In this document: piece after piece, positions 18,514 to 30,013 of the stretch
How the letters are laid out: the number at the start of each line of letters is the position of its first letter
Numbering within the stretch: position 1 is the first letter of the stretch
NCBI GenBank assembly: GCA_040954595.2
Contig: JBECUI020000024.1
Location: forward strand, 310,001 to 374,000
Source of the DNA: Balanoglossus misakiensis
Taxonomy: Eukaryota > Hemichordata
Direction of reading: 5' to 3'
Length of the DNA: 64,000 nt
Translations under genes and position numbers: made by a program
Notes under the pieces: generated by a model
Told to the model about the DNA's origin: nothing
Databases searched by the model: none
Seen by the model: the letters and a program-made list of their open reading frames with translations, nothing else

Positions 18514-21500
18514 ATGGCGGCACCCCCAGCAGCAATAACCGTGGTTACAGACACGAGAAACCTCAAATGCCAACCTTTTGTGCACACCGATGATCAGATC
18601 ACAACAGGCAAAGCTTGGGAGGAATGGTTGGAGGGCATCGAACGAGAATTTCGATATTTCAGAATAACAGAACCTACCGATAAGAAAGACGCCATGATAA
18701 TCTATGGAGGAAAAGAGATAGCGAGACTCGAGAAAAGTTTACCTGACCCCACAGAAGGAGCAAACGTCTATGAGAAGTTGAAAACGAAACTAAACGAGTA
18801 CTACACGCCAAAGAAGAATAAACACCACGCAAGGTATTTATTTCTCAAAATGACTCCGACAACAAATGAAAGCACTGTCGCATACGCAGCCAGATTGAGA
18901 GAAAAAGCCAACGAGTGTGAATTCGGCACGAGTTGTGAAGAGAGAATTCTGGAACATATCATCCAGACAATTGACAATTGCACCCTGATACAGAAAGCAA
19001 TAAACAAGAAATGGTCTCTTACTCAGTTACTGACTGAAGCAGCGCAAATGGAGGACACCTCACTACAAATGCGTGATATGAAACAGTCAGGTGAGAGAAG
19101 TGTCGCAAAAGTGAGACAATACAGACAAACCAAGAAACACGGAAAACCCGAGAAAAGAAAACAGACACCTGCACATGATGGTAAACAGTGTACATATTGT
19201 GGACTGACTGGAGTTCATAAAGAAGGACCGAACTGCCCTGCTTTTGGTAAACAATGCAGGAAATGCCAAAAGAGAAACCACTTCGCTTCTGTGTGTAGAG
19301 CAGATCCAGACAGAGGAAGTAAAGACACAGGGTATAGAAGCAGAAAGACACCTAGCAGTGCCCAAGAGAAAAGTGACTATAGAAAACAGCAGAGAAGAAT
19401 AAAGAAAACTTCAACAAAAGAGCAAGACAGCACTACAAGTTCAGATGACGACTATTTTGAACATGCAATCAAACACGTCAAAGGTATCAAAAGAGCACAT
19501 GAAACTTACACAGGAAAAACTGTCACAGTCAGAATAAATGATGTTGATGCACAGATGGAACCTGACACCGGAGCTGAGGTAAATGTCATGGATGAACATC
19601 AGTTCAAAGCATTACAACACAGATCCAGCGATGAGATCAAACTACGGGACAGTCACACAAAGCTAAACACTTTGCAAGATCGATTACCAGTGAAAGGCGA
19701 ATTCTCTACCATAGTGAGAAACAAAACCTGTGGAGTGAAAGCCAAGTTCATCGTAGTCAGAGGTAGGATAAATTCACCACCACTGCTGAGCAGAAATACA
19801 CTAACTGAACTGGGTATGATGCAAATAAAACCAGATGGATCGCTGACAGAGGTCAACAATCTACGAATAAAAGAAAATCAAGACATCAAAACAGTGAAGA
19901 GTGAAATACTGGACAAACAAGTGAAAGAGATAACAGAGAAATACGGAAATGTATTCCAGGGAATTGGAAGAATAAGAGATATGAAGAATGATAGAGAAAT
20001 TTATGCCAAGTTCAGCATGAAGCAAGAAGCAGTACCAGTAGCCCAGAAACCCAGACCTGTGGCATACTACCTGCAGAAACCACTAAAGAAATGGCTGGAG
20101 CACTGTATACAAGAAGAAATCTTTGAAGAAGTTCCACAAGGAGAACCAGTGACATGGTGTTCACCCCTTGTAGTACAACCAAAACCAAGATTCCATGAGA
20201 CCCCAAGGGAAAACCTAGAGCCACACATGATCAGAGCAAGTGTAGACTTGAGAGTACCAAACCAGTACATGGAGAGAAACAGAATCACCCAGAGCCCAAT
20301 AGTGGAAGATTTTGAGCACAAGTTCAACGACTGTGTGATATTCTCCAAGCTTGATATGAGGCAGGGATATCACCAACTCTTGCTAGATCCAGAATCTCGA
20401 GCAGTAGCAACTTTCAGCACACCATGGGGCAACATGAGGCCGAAACGACTGATCTTTGGAGCCAAGTCATCACAAGATTTGTTTGACGAGACAATATACA
20501 GAATATTTGGTGACATACTAAGATGTCTCAACCAGCGCGATGACATCCTCTTGGGAGGCCGTTCAGCAGAAGAACACAACAAAACACTAGAAACAGTCCT
20601 ACAGAGAGCACAGGATTTCGGGATCACATTCAACCTTGACAAATGCAAATTTGGAGTTGAGGAGATTGAATTCTACGGATACCGGTTCACGAAAGATGGA
20701 CTCAAGCCAACACCAGAGAAAGTCCGAGCTGTGAAAGAATGCAAAGCACCAAAATCCAAGGAGGCAGTGAGAAGCTTCCTGGGAATGATCGGATATCTCT
20801 CGAAGTTCATACCACGGTACACATCACTGACAGCACCCCTGAGAGAGCTTACTCACAAAGATGTCCATTTCAGATGGGGACAGAAGGAAAACGCAGCTTT
20901 CCAGAACCTCAAAGACAGTATCACAAATGAAGATACTATGGCTTACTTCAACCCATCGAAACCCATCACAGTAAGAGTAGAAGCTAGTTACCATGAAGGA
21001 CTGTCAGCAGGACTTTTCCAGCAGAGTGAGAAAGGCCTGAGACCAGTTCACTTCATCAGTCGCACTTTGACAAGCGCTGAGAGAAGATACAGCCAGACTG
21101 AGAAAGATGCTTTAGCAGTGAAATGGGCGAAGAACAGAGTCCGCATATATCTGTTGGGAGCACCCAGATTCAGAATCATCACAGCACATAAACCGCTCAT
21201 CCCAATGTTCAACAAAGCTACCATGAAACTACCACCCAGGATAGAGAAATGGGTAATGGAAATGCAAGATGTCGATTATGAGCTACTCTATGAGCCAGGC
21301 AAAGATGCTGCTGACCCACTGGATTTCTTGTCCAGACACCCACTACCTGAAACAGGAAGAGATGGTACAGAGAAAACAATCAAGAAAGTGATAGAAACAG
21401 AATATGCTGTTGTGCTAGACCGTATCAAAGAAGAAACGAAGAAAGACAGTCAACTACAGAAACTGAGCAGAGTCATACGAAGAGGCAACTGGGAGAAGCA

Positions 21501-22701
21501 CAAGAAAGACCCAGACATCAACCCGTTTTACACAGTAAGACAAGAGCTGAGCATGGTAGACGACCTGATACTCAGAATCAACCGCATCGTGATTCCACGC
21601 AGTCTGCAGAGAAAAGTCATCAAATCAGCACACAAGCTAGGTCATTTGGGCATGACGAAGACCAAGCAGATGTTGCGAGAGAAATATTGGTTTCCGATGA
21701 TGAACAGCTACGTCGAGCAGATGATAGGTCAATGCTTCGAATGTCAAGTAACGACGAAGCAACACAAACAAGAACCTGTCAAGATGACACCAATACCAGA
21801 GAAACCATGGGAAGTAATATCAGTGGACTTTGGAGGACCATATCCTGATGGACACTACAACCTGGTAGCCATCGACAAGAGAACAAGATACCCAGAAGTT
21901 GAAACTGTATATTCAACAGCAGCGAAACCCACAAAGAGAAAACTCAAGAAAATGTTCGCTACACATGGCACACCCAGACAGTTGGAGAGTGACAATGGCC
22001 CACCCTTTGATTCAGAAGAATTCACCAACTTCGCAAAGGAAGAGGGATTTCACCACCATAACGTAACACCAGAACATGCGAGAGCCAATGGAGAAGCTGA
22101 AAACTTCATGAAGATGCTGAATAAAACAGAGAGAATCGCACACTTGGAAGGCAAGGACAGAGAAATAGCCATTCAAGATATGCTGACAGGATACCGTTCA
22201 TCACCACACCCAGCTACAAATACAGCACCGTATGAAGCAATGATGAACAGACAAGTCAGAACCAAACTAGACCACCACACAAGAGTTGACCAGAAAACAG
22301 TGAAAGATGATGCAATCAATGAGAGAGACAGAGAATACAAAGAGAAGATCAGACAAGCAACAGAAAAGAGAAATGTGAAGCCACACAATTTCATCGTGGG
22401 AGACTATGTTCTACTGAAACAACAGAAAAGAAACAAATGGTCAACCGCATATGAACCAACATTCTACAGAGTATACAGAATTGATGGTTCAAGCATTGCA
22501 GCGAGACGTATAACAGATGGAAGGGAAGTATATCGTGATGCGAGCAAGTTCAAACTTGTGAACGCAGTAGTACAAGATCTTGAGGAGGAAATGTTCATAT
22601 ATGATGCAACCGGAAAACGAAATGCAAGGGACTGGCGAGAAAATCTACTCCTTAATACCTTAATGGACATATCCTGGAAGACTATGAATAGCAGGCGATA
22701 G
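18514..22701 (+). CDS. gag-pol: Gag-Pol polyprotein of Ty3-type element
   Basis: 1395 codons from the ATG at 18,514 (GACAAAATGGCGG context; upstream in-frame codons lack ATG). Order and approximate residues: Gag; Cys-rich knuckles (223-258), the second a canonical CRKCQKRNHFASVC; aspartic protease with DTGA (351-354); RT with SVDLRVPNQ (~574), KLDMRQGYHQLL (~610-621) and the DD pair in NQRDDILLGG (676-677); RNase H (~815-930); integrase with an HHCC zinc domain (~1039-1080) and D, D, E in SVDFGGP (~1104), ESDNGPPF (~1159) and ANGEAENF (~1193). No chromodomain was seen. Gag and Pol are fused without a frameshift. RNase H is odd: the usual D-A-S is VEAS and the usual T-D-H-K is TAHK, so two catalytic aspartates appear replaced although everything else is intact. 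Confidence 0.95.
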   Translation: MAAPPAAITVVTDTRNLKCQPFVHTDDQITTGKAWEEWLEGIEREFRYFRITEPTDKKDAMIIYGGKEIARLEKSLPDPTEGANVYEKLKTKLNEYYTPKKNKHHARYLFLKMTPTTNESTVAYAARLREKANECEFGTSCEERILEHIIQTIDNCTLIQKAINKKWSLTQLLTEAAQMEDTSLQMRDMKQSGERSVAKVRQYRQTKKHGKPEKRKQTPAHDGKQCTYCGLTGVHKEGPNCPAFGKQCRKCQKRNHFASVCRADPDRGSKDTGYRSRKTPSSAQEKSDYRKQQRRIKKTSTKEQDSTTSSDDDYFEHAIKHVKGIKRAHETYTGKTVTVRINDVDAQMEPDTGAEVNVMDEHQFKALQHRSSDEIKLRDSHTKLNTLQDRLPVKGEFSTIVRNKTCGVKAKFIVVRGRINSPPLLSRNTLTELGMMQIKPDGSLTEVNNLRIKENQDIKTVKSEILDKQVKEITEKYGNVFQGIGRIRDMKNDREIYAKFSMKQEAVPVAQKPRPVAYYLQKPLKKWLEHCIQEEIFEEVPQGEPVTWCSPLVVQPKPRFHETPRENLEPHMIRASVDLRVPNQYMERNRITQSPIVEDFEHKFNDCVIFSKLDMRQGYHQLLLDPESRAVATFSTPWGNMRPKRLIFGAKSSQDLFDETIYRIFGDILRCLNQRDDILLGGRSAEEHNKTLETVLQRAQDFGITFNLDKCKFGVEEIEFYGYRFTKDGLKPTPEKVRAVKECKAPKSKEAVRSFLGMIGYLSKFIPRYTSLTAPLRELTHKDVHFRWGQKENAAFQNLKDSITNEDTMAYFNPSKPITVRVEASYHEGLSAGLFQQSEKGLRPVHFISRTLTSAERRYSQTEKDALAVKWAKNRVRIYLLGAPRFRIITAHKPLIPMFNKATMKLPPRIEKWVMEMQDVDYELLYEPGKDAADPLDFLSRHPLPETGRDGTEKTIKKVIETEYAVVLDRIKEETKKDSQLQKLSRVIRRGNWEKHKKDPDINPFYTVRQELSMVDDLILRINRIVIPRSLQRKVIKSAHKLGHLGMTKTKQMLREKYWFPMMNSYVEQMIGQCFECQVTTKQHKQEPVKMTPIPEKPWEVISVDFGGPYPDGHYNLVAIDKRTRYPEVETVYSTAAKPTKRKLKKMFATHGTPRQLESDNGPPFDSEEFTNFAKEEGFHHHNVTPEHARANGEAENFMKMLNKTERIAHLEGKDREIAIQDMLTGYRSSPHPATNTAPYEAMMNRQVRTKLDHHTRVDQKTVKDDAINERDREYKEKIRQATEKRNVKPHNFIVGDYVLLKQQKRNKWSTAYEPTFYRVYRIDGSSIAARRITDGREVYRDASKFKLVNAVVQDLEEEMFIYDATGKRNARDWRENLLLNTLMDISWKTMNSRR

Positions 22702-23057
22702 CTAGGCTATGGAAAACTGACAATGACAAAACAATGTTCGAGTTTATTGTTCCATATTTTATTCTATTTCGAATTCGTATTGAAAGTGAAAATTGCATGA
22801 AAAAAGACAGGAACATTTATACCGATGGACATATCTTTATTCAATTTGATATTTTGAAATTGAAATTAATGTTATTTGTTGAGCAGCTATCAAGGCCAAT
22901 TTATATTTAGAAATTTGGAAACACAAGGATTGTTGAAAACATACATTATATTCATGATCAAACCGCAAACAGGAATACTGACCGTGAACCACAAGAAAAA
23001 TGAGACTCAGTACGAAATGACAATCTTCAAGAGAAATTGAAACAACTCTGCAATCTC
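22702..23057 (+). other. 3' untranslated region of Ty3-type element
   Basis: AT-rich, no ORF, between the polyprotein stop and the polypurine tract. Confidence 0.7.
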
Positions 23058-23073
23058 AAAAGAAAAGGAGAAA
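23058..23073 (+). promoter_or_regulatory. Polypurine tract
   Basis: Sixteen purines (AAAAGAAAAGGAGAAA) end exactly at the base before the 3' LTR; this is the expected plus-strand primer. Confidence 0.88.
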
Positions 23074-23261
23074 TGTAATATCCAGACATATAACAAAATA
23101 TACTTTCAGTATGGCCAGCTGCATTCTGTACATGCCATGCGCGGTACGTTACCTGCCCATGCGCAGTAGTTGTGTTGTTGTTAATAAAGTTAACATGGCG
23201 AGATGTTAGAAGCCATACAACGGTGAATCAGTCTATTTGATTCATAGTCGGGGACATTACA
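23074..23261 (+). repeat. 3' LTR
   Basis: 188 bp, one mismatch to the 5' LTR; AATAAA at 23,183-23,188; followed by the ATAGC target duplication. Confidence 0.95.
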
Positions 23262-23406
23262 ATAGCGATTTGAAACCAGGTCAGATTTTCAGTGAAATTA
23301 AATGAATAGAAATCAGAGAATGATGACAATACTAGCTTAAGACCTTAAAGAATATGATAACGTGATGTAAACATTATAAATGCGTTTAATGTCTTGTAAT
23401 ACTTAC

Positions 23407-23496
23407 CGGCATTTTCATGTTGTTGTAACTGGCGAACGTTCCATTGCCGGTAACAAATCGCCTCATACATTATTCATGAGGCCATGAAAGTAGGGA
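23407..23496 (-). other. Putative 5' leader exon of CACTA-like transposase
   Basis: On the minus strand, just inside the right terminal repeat, sequence runs into a near-consensus donor CCG|GTAAGT (intron starts at 23,406). Two ATGs lie within 12 nt of the donor. Reading across to the candidate acceptor near 17,404 meets a stop, so this is more likely leader or uORF than the main start. The rest of 23,262-23,406 is AT-rich and featureless. Confidence 0.35.
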
Positions 23497-23537
23497 CGGA
23501 AATATCGGACAAAGATGGCGCACACTGGGCTGTAGTG
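23497..23537 (-). repeat. Right terminal inverted repeat of CACTA-like element
   Basis: On the minus strand it begins CACTACAGCCCAG; the CAG target duplication follows at 23,538-23,540. It contains AAAGATGGCGC. Confidence 0.72.
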
Positions 23538-26500
23538 CAGAGCTAGTGGTCAGTGTCGTGCCAATCAATTTTGAGTGTTTGGTGGGGTCAACATATGCGT
23601 CAACATTGATTAGTCAGGCCATGCAGAGCTAGTGGCCAGTGTCGTGCCCATCAATTTTGAGTGTTTGGTGGGGTCAACATTTGCGTCAACATTGATTAGC
23701 CAGGCCATGCAGAGCTAGTGGCCAGTGTCGTGCCCATCAATTTTGAGTGTTTGGTGGGGTCAACCTTTGCGTCAACCTTGATTAGCCAGGCCATGCAGAG
23801 CTAGTGGCCAGTGTCGTGCCCATCAATTTTGAGTGTTTGGTGGGGTCAACCTTTGCGTCAACATTGATTAGCCAGGCCAGGCAGAGCTAGTGGCCAGTGT
23901 TGTGCCCATTAATTTTGAGTGTTTGGTGGGGTCAACCTTTGCGTCAACATTGATTAGCCAGCCCAGAGCTAGTGGCCAGTGTCGTGCCCATTAATTTTGA
24001 GTGTTTGGTGGGGTCAACCTTTGCGTCAACATTGATTAGCCAGCCCAGAGCTAGTGGCCAGTGTCGTGCCCATTAATTTTGAGTGTTTGGTGGGGTCAAC
24101 CTTTGCGTCAACATTGATTAGCCAGCCCAGAGCTAGTGGCCAGTGTCGTGCCCATCAATTTTGAGTGTTTGGTGGGGTCAACCCTTGCGTCAACATTGAT
24201 TAGCCAGGCCAGAGCTAGTGGCCAGTGTCGTGCCCATCAATTTTGAGTGTTTGGTGGGGTCAACCCTTGCGTCAACATTGATTAGCCAGGCCAGAGCTAG
24301 TGGCTAGTGTCGTGCCCATCAATTTTGAGTGTTTGGTGGGGTCAACCTTTGCGTCAACATTGATTAACCAGGCCATGCAGAGCTAGTGGCCAGTGTCGTG
24401 CCCATTAATTTTGAGTGTTTGGTGGGGTCAACCTTTGCGTCAACATTGATTAACCAGGCCATGCAGAGCTAGTGGCCAGTGTCGTGCCCATTAATTTTGA
24501 GTGTTTGGTGGGGTCAACCTTTGCGTCAACATTGATTAACCAGGCCATGCAGAGCTAGTGGCCAGTGTCGTGCCCATTAATTTTGAGTGTTTGGTGGCGT
24601 CGACCTTTGCGTCAACATTGATTAACCAGGCCATGCAGAGCTAGTGGCCAGTGTCGTGCCCATTAATTTTGAGTGTTTGGTGGCGTCAACCTCTGCGTCA
24701 ACATCGATTAACCAGGCCATGCAGAGCTAGTGGCCAGTGTCGTGCCCATCAATTTTGAGTGTTTGGTGGGGTCAACCTTTGCGTCAACATTGATTAACCA
24801 GGCCATGCAGAGCTAGTGGCCAGTGTCGTGCCCATCAATTTTGAGTGTTTGGTGGGGTCAACCTTTGCGTCAACATTGATTAACCAGGCCATGCAGAGCT
24901 AGTGGCCAGTGTCGTGCCCATCAATTTTGAGTGTTTGGTGGGGTCAACATTTGCGTCAACATTGATTAGCCAGGCCATGCAGAGCTAGTGGCCAGTGTCG
25001 TGCCCATCAATTTTGAGTGTTTGGTGGGGTCAACATTTGCGTCAACATTGATTAGCCAGGCCATGCAGAGCTAGTGGCCAGTGTCGTGCCCATTAATTTT
25101 GAGTGTTTGGTGGGGTCAACCTTTGCGTCAACATTGATTAGCCAGGCCAGAGCTAGTGGCCAGTGTCGTGCCCATCAATTTTGAGTGTTTGGTGGGGTCA
25201 ACCCTTGCGTCAACATTGATTAGCCAGGCCAGAGCTAGTGGCCAGTGTCGTGCTCATCAATTTTGAGTGTTTGGTGGGGTCAACATTTGCGTCAACATTG
25301 ATTAGCCAGGCCAGAGCTAGTGGCCAGTGTCGTGCCCATCAATTTTGACTGTTTGGTAGGGTCAACCCTTGCGTCAACATTGATTAGCCAGGCCAGAGCT
25401 AGTGGCCAGTGTCGTGCCCATCAATTTTGAGTGTTTGGTGGGGTCAACCTTTGCGTCAACATTGATTAGCCAGGCCAGAGGTTAGTGGCCAGTGTCGTTC
25501 CCATCAATTTTGAGTGTTTGGTGGGGTCAACCCTTGCGTCAACCTTGATTAGCCAGCCAGAGCTAGTGGCCAGTGTCGTGCCCATCAATTATGAGTGTTT
25601 GGTGGTGTCAACCCTTGCGTCAACATTGATTAGCCAGGCCAGAGCTTAGTGGCCAGTGTCGCGCGTATTAATTTTGAGTGTTTGCTGGGGTCAACCCTTG
25701 CGTCAACCTTGATTAGCCAGGCCAGAGCTAGTGGCCAGTGTCGTGCCCATCAATTTTGAGTGTTTGGTGGGGTCAACCCTTGCGTCAACATTGATTAGCC
25801 AGGCCAGAGCTAGTGGCCAGTGTCGTGCCCATCAATTTTGAGTGTTTGGTGGGGTCAACCCTTGCGTCAACATTGATTAGCCAGGCCAGAGCTAGTGGCC
25901 AGTGTCGCGCCCATTAAATTTGAGTGTTTGGTGGGGTCAACCCTTGCGTCAACCTTGATTAGCCAGGCCAGATCTAGTGGCCAGTGTCGCGCCCATTAAT
26001 TTTGAGTGTTTGGTGGGGTCAACCCTTGCGTCAACCTTGATTAGCCAAGCCAGAGCTAGTGGCCAGTGTCGCGCCCATCAATTTTGAGTGTTTGGTGGGG
26101 TCAACCCTTGCGTCAACATTGATTAGCCATGCCAGAGCTTAGTGGCCAGTGTCGCGCCCATTAATTTTGAGTGTTTGGTGGAGTCAACCTTTGCGTCAAC
26201 CTTGATTAGCCAGGCCATGCAGAGCTAGTGGCCAGTGTCGTGCCCATCAATTTTGAGTGTTTGGTGGGGTCAACCTTTGCGTCAACCTTGATTAGCCAGG
26301 CCAGAGCTAGTGGCCAGTGTCGTGCCCATCAATTTTGAGTGTTTGGTGGGGTCAACCTTTGCGTCAACATTGATTAGCCAGCCCAGAGCTAGTGGCCAGT
26401 GTCGTGCCCATCAATTTTGACTGTTTGGTGGGGTCAATCTTTGCGTCAACCTTGATTAGCCAGGCCATGCAGAGCTAGTGGCCAGTGTCGTGCCCATCAA

Positions 26501-29500
26501 TTTTGAGTGTTTGGTGGGGTCAATCTTTGCGTCAACCTTGATTAGCCAGGCCATGCAGAGCTAGTGGCCAGTGTCGTGCCCATCAATTTTGAGTGTTTTT
26601 GTGGGGTCAACCTTTGCGTCAACCTTGATTAGCCAGGCCATGCAGAGCTAGTGGCCAGTGTCATGCCCATCAATTTTGAGTGTTTGGTGGGGTCAACCTT
26701 TGCGTCAACCTTGATTAGCCAGGCCAGAGCTAGTGGCCAGTGTCGTGCCCATCAATTTTGAGTGTTTGGTGGGGTCAACCTTTGCGTCAACCTTGATTAG
26801 CCAGGCCTTGATTAGCCAGGCCATGCAGAGCTAGTGGCCAGTGTCGTGCCCATCAATTTTGAGTGTTTGGTGGAGTCAACCTTTGCGTCAACCTTGATTA
26901 GCCAGGCCATGCAGAGCTAGTGGCCAGTGTCGTGCCCATCAATTTTGAGTGTTTTTGTTGGGTCAACCTTTGCGTCAACCTTGATTAGCCAGGCCATGCA
27001 GAGCTAGTGGCCAGTGTCGTGCCCATCAATTTTGAGTGTTTGGTGGGGTCAACCTTTGCGTCAACCTTGATTAGCCAGGCCATGCAGAGCTAGTGGCCAG
27101 TGTCGTGCCCATCAATTTTGAGTGGTTGGTGGGGTCAACCTTTGCGTCAACCTTGATTAGCCAGGCCATGCAGAGCTAGTGGCCAGTGTCGTGCCCATTA
27201 ATTTTGAGTGTTTGGTGGGGTCAACCTTTGCGTCAACATTGATTAGCCAGCCCAGAGCTAGTGGCCAGTGTCGTGCCCATTAATTTTGAGTGTTTGGTGG
27301 GGTCAACCTTTGCGTCAACATTGATTAGCCAGCCCAGAGCTAGTGGCCAGTGTCGTGCCCATTAATTTTGAGTGTTTGTGGGGTCAACCTTTGCGTCAAC
27401 ATTGATTAGCCAGGCCAGGCAGAGCTAGTGGCCAGTGTCGTGCCCATTAATTTTGAGTGTTTGGTGGGGTCAACCTTTGCGTCAACATTGATTAGCCAGC
27501 CCAGAGCTAGTGGCCAGTGTCGTGCCCATTAATTTTGAGTGTTTGGTGGGGTCAACCTTTGCGTCAACCTTGATTAGCCAGGCCAGAGCTAGTGGCCAGT
27601 GTCGTGCCCATCAATTTTGAGTGTTTGGTGGGGTCAACCTTTGCGTCAACCTTGATTAGCCAGGCCTTGATTAGCCAGGCCATGCAGAGCTAGTGGCCAG
27701 TGTCGTGCCCATCAATTTTGAGTGTTTGGTGAGGTCAACCTTTGCGTCAACATTGATTAACCAGGCCATGCAGAGCTAGTGGCCAGTGTCGTGCCCATCA
27801 ATTTTGAGTGTTTGGTGGGGTCAACCTTTGCGTCAACATTGATTAACCAGGCCATGCAGAGCTAGTGGCCAGTGTCGTGCCCATCAATTTTGAGTGTTTG
27901 GTGGGGTCATTCTTTGCGTCAACATTGATTAACCAGGCCATGCAGAGCTAGTGGCCAGTGTCGTGCCCATCAATTTTGAGTGTTTGGTGGGGTCAACCTT
28001 TGCGTCAACCTTGATTAGCCAGGCCATGCAGAGCTAGTGGCCAGTGTCGTGCCCATCAATTTTGAGTGTTTGGTGGGGTCAACTTTGCGTCAACCCTGAT
28101 TAACCAGGCCATGCAGAGCTAGTGGCCAGTGTCGTGCCCATCAATTTTGAGTGTTTGGTGAGGTCAACCTTTGCGTCAACATTGATTAACCAGGCCATGC
28201 AGAGCTAGTGGCCAGTGTCGTGCCCATCAATTTTGAGTGTTTGGTGGGGTCAACCTTTGCGTCAACATTGATTAACCAGGCCATGCAGAGCTAGTGGCCA
28301 GTGTCGTGCCCATCAATTTTGAGTGTTTGGTGGGGTCAACCTTTGCGTCAACATTGATTAACCAGGCCATGCAGAGGTAGTGGCCAGTGTCGTGCCCATC
28401 AATTTTGAGTGTTTGGTGGGGTCAACCTTTGCGTCAACATTGATTAACCAGGCCATGCAGAGCTAGTGGCCAGTGTCGTGCCCATCAATGTTGAGTGTTT
28501 GGTGGGGTCAACCTTTGCGTCAACATTGATTAACCAGGCCATGCAGAGCTAGTGGCCAGTGTCGTGCCCATCAATTTTGAGTGTTTGGTGGGGTCAACCT
28601 TTGCGTCAACATTGATTAACCAGGCCATGCAGAGCTAGTGGCCAGTGTCGTGCCCATCAATTTTGAGTGTTTGGTGGGGTCAACCTTTGCGTCAACATTG
28701 ATTAACCAGGCCATGCAGAGCTAGTGGCCAGTGTCGTGCCCATCAATTTTGAGTGTTTGGTGGGGTCAACCTTTGCGTCAACATTGATTAACCAGGCCAT
28801 GCAGAGCTAGTGGCCAGTGTCGTGCCCATCAATTTTGAGTGTTTGGTGGGGTCAACCTTTGCGTCAACATTGATTAACCAGGCCATGCAGAGCTAGTGGC
28901 CAGTGTCGTGCCCATCAATTTTGAGTGTTTGGTGGGGTCAACCTTTGCGTCAACATTGATTAACCAGGCCATGCAGAGCTAGTGGCCAGTGTCGTGCCCA
29001 TCAATTTTGAGTGTTTGGTGGGGTCAACCTTTGCGTCAACATTGATTAACCAGGCCATGCAGAGCTAGTGGCCAGTGTCGTGCCCATCAATTTTGAGTGT
29101 TTGGTGGGGTCAACCTTTGCGTCAACATTGATTAACCAGGCCATGCAAAGCTAGTGGCCAGTGTCGTGCCCATCAATTTTGAGTGTTTGGTGGGGTCAAC
29201 CTTTGCGTCAACATTGATTAACCAGGCCATGCAGAGCTAGCGGCCAGTGTCGTGCCCATCAATTTTGAGTGTTTGGTGGGGTCAACCTTTGCGTCAACAT
29301 TGATTAACCAGGCCATGCAGAGCTAGCGGCCAGTGTCGTGCCCATCAATTTTGAGTGTTTGGTGGGGTCAACCTTTGCGTCAACATTGATTAACCAGGCC
29401 ATGCAGAGCTAGCGGCCAGTGTCGTGCCCATTAATTTTGAGTGTTTGGTGGGGTCAACCTTTGCGTCAACATTGATTAACCTGGCCATGCAGAGCTAGTG

Positions 29501-30013
29501 GCCAGTGTCGTGCCCATTAATTTTGAGTGTTTGGTGGGGTCAACCTTTGCGTCAACATTGATTAACCAGGCCATGCAGAGCTAGCGGCCAGTGTCGTGCC
29601 CATCAATTTTGAGTGTTTGGTGGGGTCAACCTTTGCGTCAACATTGATTAACCAGGCCATGCAGAGCTAGCGGCCAGTGTCGTGCCCATCAATTTTGAGT
29701 GTTTGGTGGGGTCAACCTTTGCGTCAACATTGATTAACCAGGCCATGCAGAGCTAGCGGCCAGTGTCGTGCCCATTAATTTTGAGTGTTTGGTGGGGTCA
29801 ACCTTTGCGTCAACATTGATTAACCAGGCCATGCAGAGCTAGTGGCCAGTGTCGTGCCCATTAATTTTGAGTGTTTGGTGGGGTCAACCTTTGCGTCAAC
29901 ATTGATTAACCAGGCCATGCAGAGCTAGTGGCCAGTGTCGTGCCCATTAATTTTGAGTGTTTGGTGGGGTCAACCTTTGCGTCAACATTGATTAACCAGG
30001 CCATGCAGAGCTA
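23538..30013. repeat. 86-bp minisatellite array (~77 copies)
   Basis: Unit of 86 bp built around GCCAGTGTCGTGCCCAT, TTGAGTGTTTGGTGGGGTCA, GCGTCAACATTGATT and CATGCAGAGCTAGTG. Variants of 80-82 bp lack part of GGCCATGCA and cluster near 23,960-24,300 and 25,140-26,150. An insertion variant with duplicated CCTTGATTAGCCAGG recurs at 26,801 and 27,660, implying a ~859-bp (ten-unit) segmental duplication. The right third (about 27,730-30,013) is the most homogeneous, mostly ATTAACC-type 86-bp units, suggesting recent expansion there. No long ORF on either strand. Confidence 0.97.

Larger units (their letters stand above)
18135..23261 (+). mobile_element. Intact Ty3/mdg4-type LTR retrotransposon
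   Basis: 188-bp LTRs (18,135-18,322 and 23,074-23,261) start TGTAAT, end ATTACA and differ at one base. The 5-bp ATAGC is duplicated at 18,130-18,134 and 23,262-23,266. A single uninterrupted gag-pol ORF has PR-RT-RH-IN order, which defines the Ty3 (Metaviridae) group, and a polypurine tract lies directly before the 3' LTR. There is no envelope ORF, so it is a retrotransposon rather than an infectious provirus. High LTR identity means recent insertion. It lies in the opposite orientation to, and probably in the first intron of, the host CACTA-like transposase gene. Confidence 0.95.
12839..23537 (-). mobile_element. EnSpm/CACTA-like DNA transposon with nested LTR element
   Basis: The left end reads CACTGCGGCCCAG and the right end, on the opposite strand, CACTACAGCCCAG. 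Similarity continues through TTTGTCCG and TATT(T)CCG, about 40 bp of imperfect terminal inverted repeat. A 3-bp CAG is present on both sides (12,836-12,838 and 23,538-23,540). CACTA/G termini plus a 3-bp duplication are the hallmarks of EnSpm/CACTA (CMC) elements. Subtracting the nested LTR retrotransposon and its duplication leaves about 5.57 kb. It contains a plus-strand 206-aa ORF and a minus-strand spliced transposase arranged tail to tail. The transposase reading frame is broken, so this copy is probably non-autonomous now. Confidence 0.75.

Noticed and set aside
18135-23261. Endogenous retrovirus
   Set aside because: No envelope ORF; 188-bp LTRs and a fused gag-pol fit a Ty3-type retrotransposon.
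12839-23537. ProtoRAG/RAG transposon
   Set aside because: Convergent genes and CAC ends are similar, but the duplication is 3 bp rather than 5, the partner ORF lacks kelch repeats, and the ends lack RSS-like heptamer/nonamer spacing.
23538-30013. CRISPR-like array
   Set aside because: Units are contiguous and similar over their full 86 bp; there are no unique spacers, and the context is eukaryotic.
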